Source: 39-52-133 sp035531075
Lineage (GTDB): Bacteria > Pseudomonadota > Gammaproteobacteria > Burkholderiales > Gallionellaceae
DNA: 64,000 bases
Direction: 5' to 3'
NCBI GenBank assembly: GCA_035531075.1
Contig: DATKTO010000019.1
Coordinates: forward strand, 62,001 to 126,000
Position numbers and translations under genes: made by a program. The stretch's first letter is position 1, and the number at the start of each line of letters is the position of its first letter. Below are positions 6,846 through 14,413 of this stretch, in pieces. The notes beneath the pieces were generated by a model that saw only the letters and a list, made by a program, of their open reading frames with translations, made no database searches and was not told where the DNA came from.

Positions 6846-9007
6846 AGCGCGGTCAGCTTCGCATATTCCAGTGCCAGCCACTTGCTGCCCGCCTTGCGGA
6901 ATTTAACTTGCACGCGCGCATCTGCGCCGCTGCCTTCCACATTCAGCACTACGCCTTCGCCGAATTTCGCATGTTCCACATTCTGCCCGATGCGCCAGCC
7001 TGAAGCGTCTGCCGGACGCGGTGCCGGTGCAGCATAGTCCGAGGGGGTTGCAGGGGCAGCGTAGGGCGAGTAGGCAGGCTTGTATGCGCTGCGTGCGGCG
7101 ATGCGCGGCGTGATCCAGTGCAGCAGCTCTTCCGGCAGCTCGCGCAGGAAGCTGGACACCATGCCGTAGTTGACCTGGCCGTGCAGCATGCGGCTCTGCG
7201 CAAAGGTCAAATACAGGCGGCGGCGCGCGCGGGTGATCGCCACATACATCAGGCGGCGCTCTTCGCCCAGACCGTCCTCCGTGTTTTTGCTGTTTTGGTG
7301 CGGAAATAAATTCTCTTCCATGCCGGTGATAAACACGGTGTGGAATTCCAGTCCCTTGGAGGCATGCACCGTCATCAGGTGCAGCGCGTCATCCTGATCG
7401 CCCGCCTGATGTTCGCCCGATTCCAGCGTGGCGTGGGTGAGGAAGGAGGTCAGGCTGTCGTCCTCGTTCTCATGCACGAACAGGGTCGCGGCATTCAACA
7501 GTTCGTTGAGGTTTTCCAGACGCTCTTCGGCCTCGCGCTTCTTGGCGCCGGTTTCGTTCTGGTAGTGTGCGATCAGCCCGCTGTGGTTCAGCATGTGGTC
7601 GATCGCCTCGGGCAGCGGCAGTTCGCGCGTGGCATTGCGCATCGCCTCGATCATGCCGACAAAGGCCGACACCTTGCCGCCCGCGCGCGCCGCCGCATCG
7701 AACAGCGTGGTGTTGTTCATCTTGGCTGCGGCCTGCAGCTGCTCGATGCCGCGCGCGCCGATGCCGCGCGTGGGGAAATTGATGATGCGCAGCAGCGCGT
7801 TGTCGTCGTCGGTATTTTCCATCAGGCGCAGATAGGCCAGCGCGTGCTTGATCTCCTGGCGCTCGAAGAAGCGCAGACCGCCATACACGCGGTATGACAA
7901 GCCCGCCGACACCAGTGCATGCTCCAGCACGCGCGACTGCGCATTGGACCGGTACAGCAGCGCGATTTCGCGCAGGTTCACGCCTTCTCTGTGTAGCTGC
8001 TGGATCTCGCTGACGATGAAGTTGGCTTCCTCCACATCGGTCGGCGCCTCATACACACGCAGCTGCTCACCGCCGCTTTCGGAGGTCCACAGGTTCTTGC
8101 CGAGGCGGTTGCGGTTGTGGCTGATCAGCGCGTTGGCTGCATTCAGAATGTTGGCGTGCGAGCGGTAGTTCTGTTCCAGCTTGATCACGTTCGCCACATT
8201 GAAATCGCGCAGCAACTCCTGCATGTTGCCGACGTTGGCGCCGCGGAATGCATAGATGGATTGGTCGTCGTCGCCCACTGCAAATAGTGCGTTTTCCTTG
8301 CCTGCCAGCAGCTTCAGCCAGCGATACTGCAGGGGATTGGTGTCCTGAAACTCGTCCACCAGAATATGCCGGAAGCGCGCCTGATAATGTTCGCGTATCG
8401 CCGCGGTGCGCGACAAAAGCTCGTAGCTGCGCAGCAGCAATTCCGAAAAATCCACCACGCCCTCGCGCTGGCACTGTGCGTCGTATTCGGCAAAGATCTC
8501 CACCTTGCGCCGCGTGTAGGGGTCGTAGGCTTCCACCTCGTGCGCGCGCAGGCCCTGCTCTTTGCTGCCGCTGATGAAATTCTGCACTTCACGCGGCGGA
8601 TATTTCTCGTCGTCGACATTCAGCGCCTTCATCACGCGCTTGATGGCGGACAGCTGGTCGCCGCTGTCGAGGATCTGGAAGGTCTGTGGCAGGTTCGCCT
8701 CGCGAAAATGCGCGCGCAACATGCGGTTGCACAGGCCGTGAAAAGTGCCGATCCACATGCCGCGGGTATTGATCGGCAGCATCGCCGACAGGCGCGTCAC
8801 CATTTCTTTCGCAGCTTTGTTGGTAAAGGTCACCGCCAGGATGCCATGCGGGCTGACCGCGCCGGTGCTAATCAAATACGCGATGCGCGTAGTCAGCACA
8901 CGTGTCTTGCCGCTGCCGGCGCCAGCCAGGATCAGCGCAGACTGGTGCGGCAGGGTGACAGCCTGGCGTTGTTCGGGATTGAGGCCGGAAAGGAGTGTAG
9001 AGTTCAT
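6842..9007 (-). CDS. uvrD: DNA helicase II
   Basis: Superfamily 1A 3'-5' DNA helicase for nucleotide-excision and mismatch repair. The 721-residue protein has Walker A AGAGSGKT (residues 28-35), Walker B VDEFQDTN, motif III GDDDQSIYAFRGA, QNYRS, TVHASKGLEF and the C-terminal MYVAITRAR motif. The tail contains VEHAKFGEGVVLN, typical of UvrD/PcrA C-termini. Length is normal. It lies downstream of phosphoribulokinase on the same strand but is separated from it by two hairpins. Its stop codon is supplied by a palindromic repeat. Confidence 0.96.
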   Translation of the reverse strand: MNSTLLSGLNPEQRQAVTLPHQSALILAGAGSGKTRVLTTRIAYLISTGAVSPHGILAVTFTNKAAKEMVTRLSAMLPINTRGMWIGTFHGLCNRMLRAHFREANLPQTFQILDSGDQLSAIKRVMKALNVDDEKYPPREVQNFISGSKEQGLRAHEVEAYDPYTRRKVEIFAEYDAQCQREGVVDFSELLLRSYELLSRTAAIREHYQARFRHILVDEFQDTNPLQYRWLKLLAGKENALFAVGDDDQSIYAFRGANVGNMQELLRDFNVANVIKLEQNYRSHANILNAANALISHNRNRLGKNLWTSESGGEQLRVYEAPTDVEEANFIVSEIQQLHREGVNLREIALLYRSNAQSRVLEHALVSAGLSYRVYGGLRFFERQEIKHALAYLRLMENTDDDNALLRIINFPTRGIGARGIEQLQAAAKMNNTTLFDAAARAGGKVSAFVGMIEAMRNATRELPLPEAIDHMLNHSGLIAHYQNETGAKKREAEERLENLNELLNAATLFVHENEDDSLTSFLTHATLESGEHQAGDQDDALHLMTVHASKGLEFHTVFITGMEENLFPHQNSKNTEDGLGEERRLMYVAITRARRRLYLTFAQSRMLHGQVNYGMVSSFLRELPEELLHWITPRIAARSAYKPAYSPYAAPATPSDYAAPAPRPADASGWRIGQNVEHAKFGEGVVLNVEGSGADARVQVKFRKAGSKWLALEYAKLTAL

Positions 9008-9067
9008 TGCATAATTATCCCACAGGGTCGCTGCACAAGGTTGGGCAAGGATGGCGGTATGAATAAG

Positions 9068-9130
9068 AACGGGGAAGACAACTCGCGTTGGCTTCCCCGT
9101 TGTTGCCTGCCGCCGGAATAAATCCGGCGG
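9068..9130 (-). terminator. Tandem hairpins between phosphoribulokinase and uvrD
   Basis: Two inverted repeats follow the phosphoribulokinase stop on the minus strand. The first is CCGCCGGA/TCCGGCGG (9110-9130, 5-nt loop). The second is AACGGGGAAG/CTTCCCCGTT (9068-9077 and 9092-9101). The second is followed on the minus strand by CTTATTC, a weak U-rich run. They probably terminate the prk transcript or protect its 3' end before uvrD. Confidence 0.65.
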
Positions 9131-9142
9131 TGCAGACCAGGC

Positions 9143-10033
9143 TTATTTCTTTTTGTTCTCGATCATATCGTGCATGATAGGCGCGAGGATAATTTCCATC
9201 GCAAAGCTCATCTTGCCGCCGGGCACAACCAGGGTGTTGGCGCGTGACATGAACGCGTCAGGAATCATGTTGAGCATGTATGGGAAATCCACGCCCTTGG
9301 GATTGCGGAAACGAATCACCACAAAGCTTTCGTCCGGTGTCGGGATGTCGCGCGCGATGAAAGGATTGGAGGTGTCGACCGTTGCCACGCGCTGGAAGTT
9401 GATGTCAGTGCGCGAGAACTGCGGCGTGATGTATTTGATGTAGTCGGGCATGCGGCGCATGATGGTGTCCACGGTCGCCTCGGCCGAGTAGCCGCGCTCA
9501 GCCTGGTCGCGGTGGATCTTCTGGATCCACTCGAGGTTGACCACCGGCACGACGCCAATACCCAAGTCTACATATTTGGCAGTGTCGATGGTGCCATTGG
9601 TAGCCAGGCCATGCAGCCCTTCATAAAACAGCAGGTCCGATTTTGCTTCGATGTCTTCCCAAGGCGTAAATACGCCTGGCTTGAGGTCGGTCAGGTTGAA
9701 GTGCTTGTTGTGCTGCACGGCTTCAGCGTCGCTATGTACATAGTAACGGCGTTTGCACATGCCGGTTTCGCCGTAGGACTTGAAGGTTTCCTGGATTTTG
9801 TCGAAGTGGTTTGCTTCGGGGCCAAAATGGCTGAAGGAATGATTGCCGGCTTTGGCGGCTTCGGCCGACGCTGCGCGGAATGCCATGCGATCCAGACTAT
9901 GCATGCTGTCGCCTTCGATAACCGCTGCCGAAATTTTTTCGCGGCGGAAAATGTTTTCAAAAGCGCGCTTTACTGTGGTTGTTCCTGCTCCGGAAGAGCC
10001 GGTTACTGCAATGACTGGATGCTTGCGTGACAT
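9143..10033 (-). CDS. prkB: Phosphoribulokinase
   Basis: Calvin-cycle kinase that converts ribulose 5-phosphate to ribulose 1,5-bisphosphate with ATP. The 296-residue protein is the class I proteobacterial type, with P-loop GSSGAGTTT near residues 12-20. I chose the ATG at complement 10033 (MSRKHPVIAV) because GAGG lies just upstream; the open frame continues to 10108 but adds implausible sequence. No RuBisCO or other cbb genes are adjacent, so the gene is unlinked here. It is strong evidence for autotrophic potential. Tandem hairpins follow the stop. Confidence 0.94.
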   Translation of the reverse strand: MSRKHPVIAVTGSSGAGTTTVKRAFENIFRREKISAAVIEGDSMHSLDRMAFRAASAEAAKAGNHSFSHFGPEANHFDKIQETFKSYGETGMCKRRYYVHSDAEAVQHNKHFNLTDLKPGVFTPWEDIEAKSDLLFYEGLHGLATNGTIDTAKYVDLGIGVVPVVNLEWIQKIHRDQAERGYSAEATVDTIMRRMPDYIKYITPQFSRTDINFQRVATVDTSNPFIARDIPTPDESFVVIRFRNPKGVDFPYMLNMIPDAFMSRANTLVVPGGKMSFAMEIILAPIMHDMIENKKK

Positions 10034-10209
10034 AGAAACCTCATGAAGAGTAATAAAAATTTGATCCCGACATTCTAGCAGAACCGGACAGGCCGGGCAA
10101 AAAGCCAAGCCAGTGCCAGCAGGAGAGTCGTGTGCAACCCCTGCTGGCAGCGGTGATTGTGGGTCTAAATGCGGAGTTTTAGGCTTGCTTTGACAGCAAT
10201 TGTCGTGTT

Positions 10210-10482
10210 TTACTGTTTTGGTGGAACGTAGCCAGCTGGCATCGCCGAGCCTGTGCCGAAAAGGAATTTTTCCATTTCTTCGGCCAGAAACTTGCGTGCC
10301 TTTGCATCGGACAGATTAAGACGGTTCTCGTTTACCTGCATGGTCTGAAACTTGAGCCAGCTTTGCCACGCTTCTTTGGAAATATTCTCGTAAATGCGCT
10401 GACCCAACTCACCCGGATAGGGGGGACGGTCTAATCCCTCGGCTTCGCGACCCAGTTTTACGCACTTCACTGTTCTTGTCAT
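10210..10482 (-). CDS. yggX: Probable Fe(2+)-trafficking/oxidative damage protection protein
   Basis: A 90-residue YggX family protein, proposed to protect Fe-S clusters from oxidants and to handle labile iron. It contains RTVKCVKL with the conserved N-terminal Cys, and the family core with PPYPGELG, WLKFQTM, ENRLNL and the C-terminal GYVPP. I chose the second ATG (complement 10482): the upstream ATGGAGC provides a GGAG Shine-Dalgarno sequence at good spacing, so the longer start at 10494 is less likely. It is apparently monocistronic between argA and phosphoribulokinase. Confidence 0.92.
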   Translation of the reverse strand: MTRTVKCVKLGREAEGLDRPPYPGELGQRIYENISKEAWQSWLKFQTMQVNENRLNLSDAKARKFLAEEMEKFLFGTGSAMPAGYVPPKQ

Positions 10483-10679
10483 TGCTAGCTCCATTGCTAA
10501 AGTATTAAAGAAACAAATTATGACACTACTGCGATGAGCAGTCTCGTCGTTTGACGGGAATTCGTTGAGTCAACCTCATTAACTACAGGGAAATTTGTAT
10601 TGCTGCAAAATCGCTGTCATGCGGAAGCTTATCTGAAATTCTGGCGTCCGTGATTCTGGAATGCTGATTGCCCGGGGCC

Positions 10680-12011
10680 CTACTTCAATTTTTTGACAAA
10701 TACTTTAGAACGCCGCTGATAGTTATACAGCTCTTTTTTCTGCGCGGGGAGCTGCGACACGTCGGCTTCGGTAAAACCGCGTTCAACAAACCAGTGTGCG
10801 GTGCGCGTGGTCAGCACGATGAGCTTGCTTAATCCCTGCGCCCGCGCTTCGGCACTGATGTGATTGAGCAGGGCGTCGCCATAGCCGTGGCGCCTGTAGG
10901 CTGGTTGAATCGCGAGACAGGCCAGTTCCGCAGTTTTTTCATCGGCAAACGGATACAGCGCCGCGCAGCCGATAATCAGATGGTCATGCTCCAGCACCAC
11001 AAAGCGCTCGATTTCACGCTCCAGCAATTCGCGGCTGCGGCGAACCAGAATGCCTTCCTCTTCCAGCGGCTGCAACAGCTGCAGAATCGCGCCGACATCG
11101 TCGATATTCGCTGCACGCAGGGTGTTAAGGCTGCTCTCCACCACCATGCTGCCGATGCCGCTGTCGGAAAATAATTCCTGCAATACCGCGCCGTCGAGAT
11201 GGCGGCTGATAAGATGGGCGCGCGCCACACCGGCTTCGCAGGCACGCACGGCGCAGGGTAAAAACAAGGCCACATCATCCGGCAGCGTGCGTTTGCTCTT
11301 GAGTATTTCATTGGCGCTGGCGATGGTGAGCTCGCGCAGCAGCTCGCCCTTCTTGTCCATCACCCCGTCTGTATCCATCAGGAAAATCAGTTTGTCGGCA
11401 TCGAGCGCGATCGCGGTGGAGGTCGCCACATCTTCCAGCGTGAGATTGAAAATCTCGCCGGTGGGCGAAAATCCGAGCGGCGACAGCAGCACGACTTCGT
11501 TGAATGCAAGCCTGTCCCTGATCGCGGAGACGTCAATCTTGCGCACATTGCCGGTATGCAGCAAGTCCACGCCGTGTATCACCCCCATCGGTTGCGCGGT
11601 GACGAAATTTCCGCCCGCCACGCGTATATCGGCATTGGCCATCGGTGAATTGGTCAGCCCCATGGACAGCAGCGCCTCGATCTCGAAGCGCACCCGTCCC
11701 ACCGCTTCTTTCACGCACTGCATGGTAGGCGCATCGGTCAGGCGTATGCCGTGATGATAGTAATCCTCAATTTCATTGCGCAATAAATGCTGCTCGATCT
11801 GCGGGCGTGCGCCATGCACCAGCACCAGCCGCACGCCCAGGCTGGCAAGCAGATTGAGATCGTGCGTCAGCTCGACAAACTTGCCATCCGCCACCACTTC
11901 GCCGCCAAACGCAACGATGAAGGTCTTGCCACGAAATGCATTGATATACGGCGCGACCGAGCGAAACCAGGCAACGAAGTCGGTAGCGGCAGGTGCAGGG
12001 GTAGCTTGCAT
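10680..12011 (-). CDS. argA: Amino-acid N-acetyltransferase (N-acetylglutamate synthase)
   Basis: First step of arginine synthesis: acetylates glutamate with acetyl-CoA. The 443-residue bifunctional-looking ArgA has an N-terminal amino-acid-kinase-fold domain (about residues 25-270) and a C-terminal GNAT domain (about 300-440) with RRHGYGDALL as the acetyl-CoA-binding motif. Length and architecture match E. coli ArgA. The kinase fold normally binds arginine for feedback inhibition. It appears to be a single gene; a 185-nt spacer with no clear feature separates it from yggX. Confidence 0.94.
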   Translation of the reverse strand: MQATPAPAATDFVAWFRSVAPYINAFRGKTFIVAFGGEVVADGKFVELTHDLNLLASLGVRLVLVHGARPQIEQHLLRNEIEDYYHHGIRLTDAPTMQCVKEAVGRVRFEIEALLSMGLTNSPMANADIRVAGGNFVTAQPMGVIHGVDLLHTGNVRKIDVSAIRDRLAFNEVVLLSPLGFSPTGEIFNLTLEDVATSTAIALDADKLIFLMDTDGVMDKKGELLRELTIASANEILKSKRTLPDDVALFLPCAVRACEAGVARAHLISRHLDGAVLQELFSDSGIGSMVVESSLNTLRAANIDDVGAILQLLQPLEEEGILVRRSRELLEREIERFVVLEHDHLIIGCAALYPFADEKTAELACLAIQPAYRRHGYGDALLNHISAEARAQGLSKLIVLTTRTAHWFVERGFTEADVSQLPAQKKELYNYQRRSKVFVKKLK

Positions 12012-12140
12012 AAATTTAATTACCTGAATTTAGGGTGGCAATTTGATCGTTCTCGCCGTGAGAATCGTCCAATACATCCACCCCTTGAAAGGGAGATGTC
12101 AGGAGGGTCAAATCAAAAGTGTGCCTGTTAAACGCAGATT

Positions 12141-13109
12141 TTACTTTAGAGCACCTTCTTGTGCTGCACGTTTTTTTTGCCCGATTTCGGACAAGGTTTG
12201 GCGTACCACAGATAGAAGCGGCCCGCCGATCTCCAGGGCGCGGCGCGCTGCCTCCAGCGCAGCGTCATGCTTGCCTTGGTCGCTCAAGGTTTGCGCAAGA
12301 TTATTAAAGGCCGCTGCCGAATCGGGATGCTGCTGAGTGGCTTTGAAAAACATCTGCTCCGCCACGCTCAGATCGCCACGGTTATAAGCTTGATTTCCGG
12401 CGGCGATTGTGACGAGCAGGCTGCCGGGCCAGCGCAGCATCGCAGCGTTATAGGCTGGCCATGTATCTGTGTTGCTACTGCTGTGTTGCAGCGCGGCAAT
12501 GCTCTGGATATAGTTCTCCGGTGTCGCGGTTTGCGGAATCCGCGCGGGTGGCAGTGCCACCATAGCCCAGTATTGGCTGCGTGCCCAGGTGTGTTCAAAG
12601 GTTGTAAAAGGTAAGATCAGGCGTTGATCTGGCCCCGAACGCAGGAAGATTTCCTCTTTCTCCATATCGTAGCCTATGACTACGGCGTAGTGCCATACCT
12701 GGTACCAGCTCAAACCCAGGTTTTGCAGGACAACCACAGGATTGCCAGCGGCAACTTCTGTCAGAAGCTGCTGCAGTTCAGGCTGCAGCAAATACGCCAG
12801 CAAGCCATGGCGCCGCGTGGTTGCGAGCATTTCAACCTGCAGGCTGCCTTGCTTGTCGGGAAGATATAAAGAATCTTTCAGTTGTCCCGGCTCTACGTCC
12901 AGGCCGGCACTGTGAAAAACCATCGCCAGGGAGGCGGGGCCGCACTGGTTCTCATCCTGGGGGAAATAGGCGACGCTGCTCAGTTCCGACCGTGCAGGCA
13001 GGTTGGCCGGCGCAACGCTGCGCAACGCCTTGCTTTGCGGGGTGCTGCATGCAGCGAGCAGCAGAATGAAAACGCCCGCGATCGGGCGGGCGCAGGCCAG
13101 GGGCAACAT
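12141..13109 (-). CDS. PA2778-family cysteine peptidase with TPR tail (lipoprotein)
   Basis: A 322-residue exported lipoprotein: the N-terminal signal ends LLLAACS, with Cys21 as the predicted lipidated residue. A C39-like papain-fold domain follows, with the catalytic-Cys motif NQCGPASLAM and a downstream His in VWHYAVVIGYD. The C-terminal third has TPR-like repeats, for example FFKATQQHPDSAAAFNNLAQ. The PA2778 family normally pairs with PA2779, which is encoded 10 nt upstream here. Substrate and role are unknown; a periplasmic peptidase at the outer membrane is a reasonable inference. Confidence 0.82.
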   Translation of the reverse strand: MLPLACARPIAGVFILLLAACSTPQSKALRSVAPANLPARSELSSVAYFPQDENQCGPASLAMVFHSAGLDVEPGQLKDSLYLPDKQGSLQVEMLATTRRHGLLAYLLQPELQQLLTEVAAGNPVVVLQNLGLSWYQVWHYAVVIGYDMEKEEIFLRSGPDQRLILPFTTFEHTWARSQYWAMVALPPARIPQTATPENYIQSIAALQHSSSNTDTWPAYNAAMLRWPGSLLVTIAAGNQAYNRGDLSVAEQMFFKATQQHPDSAAAFNNLAQTLSDQGKHDAALEAARRALEIGGPLLSVVRQTLSEIGQKKRAAQEGALK

Positions 13110-13119
13110 TCGGTAACGA

Positions 13120-13530
13120 CTAACGGCGTATGGTTTTTGTAAAGCTGAACACTTTGGTCAGCCCCAGAATATCGGTAATCAGCAGCACGATAAAGACAAA
13201 AACCAGTGCGCCAATCAAGCCACCAAACACATCGCCACCCGCGGGCAGGCTGTCGATATGACCGGCAATGCTGGCAACTTCATTGTCTGTCAGCGCATCC
13301 ACGCGGGCTTTGGCAGCTTCTGAACTGACGCCTCTGGCTTGAAGTTGTGCTTTAACATCTTCACGGTCAAAAAATGCGCGTACTCGCTCGCGATCTTGCT
13401 GCGCAGCCTGGTTGCCGGCTACTTGCTCAGTAGTGATCAGAGTAGCCTGTGCGTTTGGGACCCAGATGCTCATGCTCAGCATGCTGATAATTAATATTTG
13501 GCTGATAAAACGGGCTGCGAAATTTTTCAT
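13120..13530 (-). CDS. PA2779 family membrane protein
   Basis: A protein of about 136 residues with an N-terminal hydrophobic signal (ends WVPNAQA), an acidic/helical middle (RERVRAFFDREDVKAQL) and a single C-terminal transmembrane helix followed by TKTIRR. This matches the PA2779 family. AGGAGG lies 8 nt before the second ATG (complement 13530) and only 2 nt before the first (13536), so the second is the better start. It is cotranscribed with the PA2778-type peptidase 10 nt downstream and is likely its membrane partner or substrate. Confidence 0.78.
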   Translation of the reverse strand: MKNFAARFISQILIISMLSMSIWVPNAQATLITTEQVAGNQAAQQDRERVRAFFDREDVKAQLQARGVSSEAAKARVDALTDNEVASIAGHIDSLPAGGDVFGGLIGALVFVFIVLLITDILGLTKVFSFTKTIRR

Positions 13531-13728
13531 TTTCATTACCTCCTCAGATTAATACGTTAAATTCGCACTGTTATAGCAGGCAATCACGTTTATTGGGCTT
13601 TGGACAGCGTGTAATTCTTTTACAAAAAATGAACATACTGGAAAAGATATAGTTTCGCAATTAGCCAAATACCCTAAAATGCAGGCGCCGACTGTTTAGA
13701 GGTAAATGCGACAAAGATGATTTTTCAA

Positions 13729-13757
13729 TTGACAGACTGGGGTCGTCGCACTATAAA
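13729..13757 (+). promoter_or_regulatory. Near-consensus sigma-70 promoter of the DUF3015 gene
   Basis: A perfect -35 box TTGACA (13729-13734) and a -10 box TATAAA (13752-13757) are separated by 17 nt. The start codon is about 85 nt downstream, leaving a leader of roughly 75-80 nt. The rest of the 305-nt gap (13537-13841) between the divergent PA2779 and DUF3015 genes shows no gene. A promoter this close to consensus implies high constitutive expression. Confidence 0.8.
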
Positions 13758-13841
13758 ATCCGTACGTTGGTAAAATCCTCCAACTTTGTTTAACAGGTAA
13801 ATCGCAGCAATTTTAATGTAACCTTACGCTTGGGGATATAT

Positions 13842-14345
13842 ATGACTAAAATGAAATTAGTATTGGCGACCGCAGCAATGATTGCAGTAATTCCTATGGC
13901 CGCGATGGCCTCTGGTGAGAACAACGTGGGCTCTTGCGGCTGGGGCTCCAAAGTGTGGGCAGGCCAGCGGGGTCTTGTGCCTCAAATAGGCGCTACTTCA
14001 ACAAACGGCACATCCGGTAACCAGACTTTTGCGATTACCTCCGGCACCTCGGGTTGTACACAAGATGGCGCAGTTTCTTCAAACTGGAAAACAGCGATGT
14101 ATATCGATGGCAACAAGTCCAAGCTTGCTCAGGATATGTCAAAAGGCAGCGGCGAGTCACTTGAGTCATTGGCACAGTTGATCGGCGTGAAGGATGCTGA
14201 CAAGGTTGCTTTCTATCGCGCGACTAAAGAAAACTTCGCTCAGATCTTCGTTTCTGAACAGGCTTCTGCCGATCAAATTGCTTCTGCACTGAAGCAAGTG
14301 ATGGCAGCTGACAGCACTTTAGCTCAGTACACCGCAGCCATTTAA
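13842..14345 (+). CDS. DUF3015 family exported protein
   Basis: A 167-residue protein with a Sec signal peptide (residues 1-23, ending AAMASG). The secreted domain starts with NNVGSCGWGSKVW and carries conserved Cys residues, a disulfide-type pattern typical of DUF3015. The family has no known function. I chose the ATG at 13842, which has TTGGGG 6 nt upstream; the frame is also open from a TTG at 13830. A near-consensus promoter precedes it and a strong terminator follows, so it is a monocistronic, probably abundant periplasmic protein. Confidence 0.85.
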   Translation: MTKMKLVLATAAMIAVIPMAAMASGENNVGSCGWGSKVWAGQRGLVPQIGATSTNGTSGNQTFAITSGTSGCTQDGAVSSNWKTAMYIDGNKSKLAQDMSKGSGESLESLAQLIGVKDADKVAFYRATKENFAQIFVSEQASADQIASALKQVMAADSTLAQYTAAI

Positions 14346-14360
14346 TGCGGTTGTAGTCAT

Positions 14361-14397
14361 AAAACACCCAGTGGCAAGCCACTGGGTGTTTTTTTTG
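14361..14397 (+). terminator. Strong rho-independent terminator
   Basis: A perfect inverted repeat AAAACACCCAGTGGC (14361-14375) and GCCACTGGGTGTTTT (14378-14392) has a 2-nt loop and is followed by more T residues. It lies 15 nt after the DUF3015 stop and just before the Lnb-like gene, so it isolates the two transcripts. Confidence 0.95.
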
Positions 14398-14413
14398 TAC
14401 TTGGAGAAAATTA

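Noticed and set aside
8366..9121. 251-codon plus-strand frame opposite uvrD
   Set aside because: Shadow of uvrD, whose helicase motifs are complete in the other strand.
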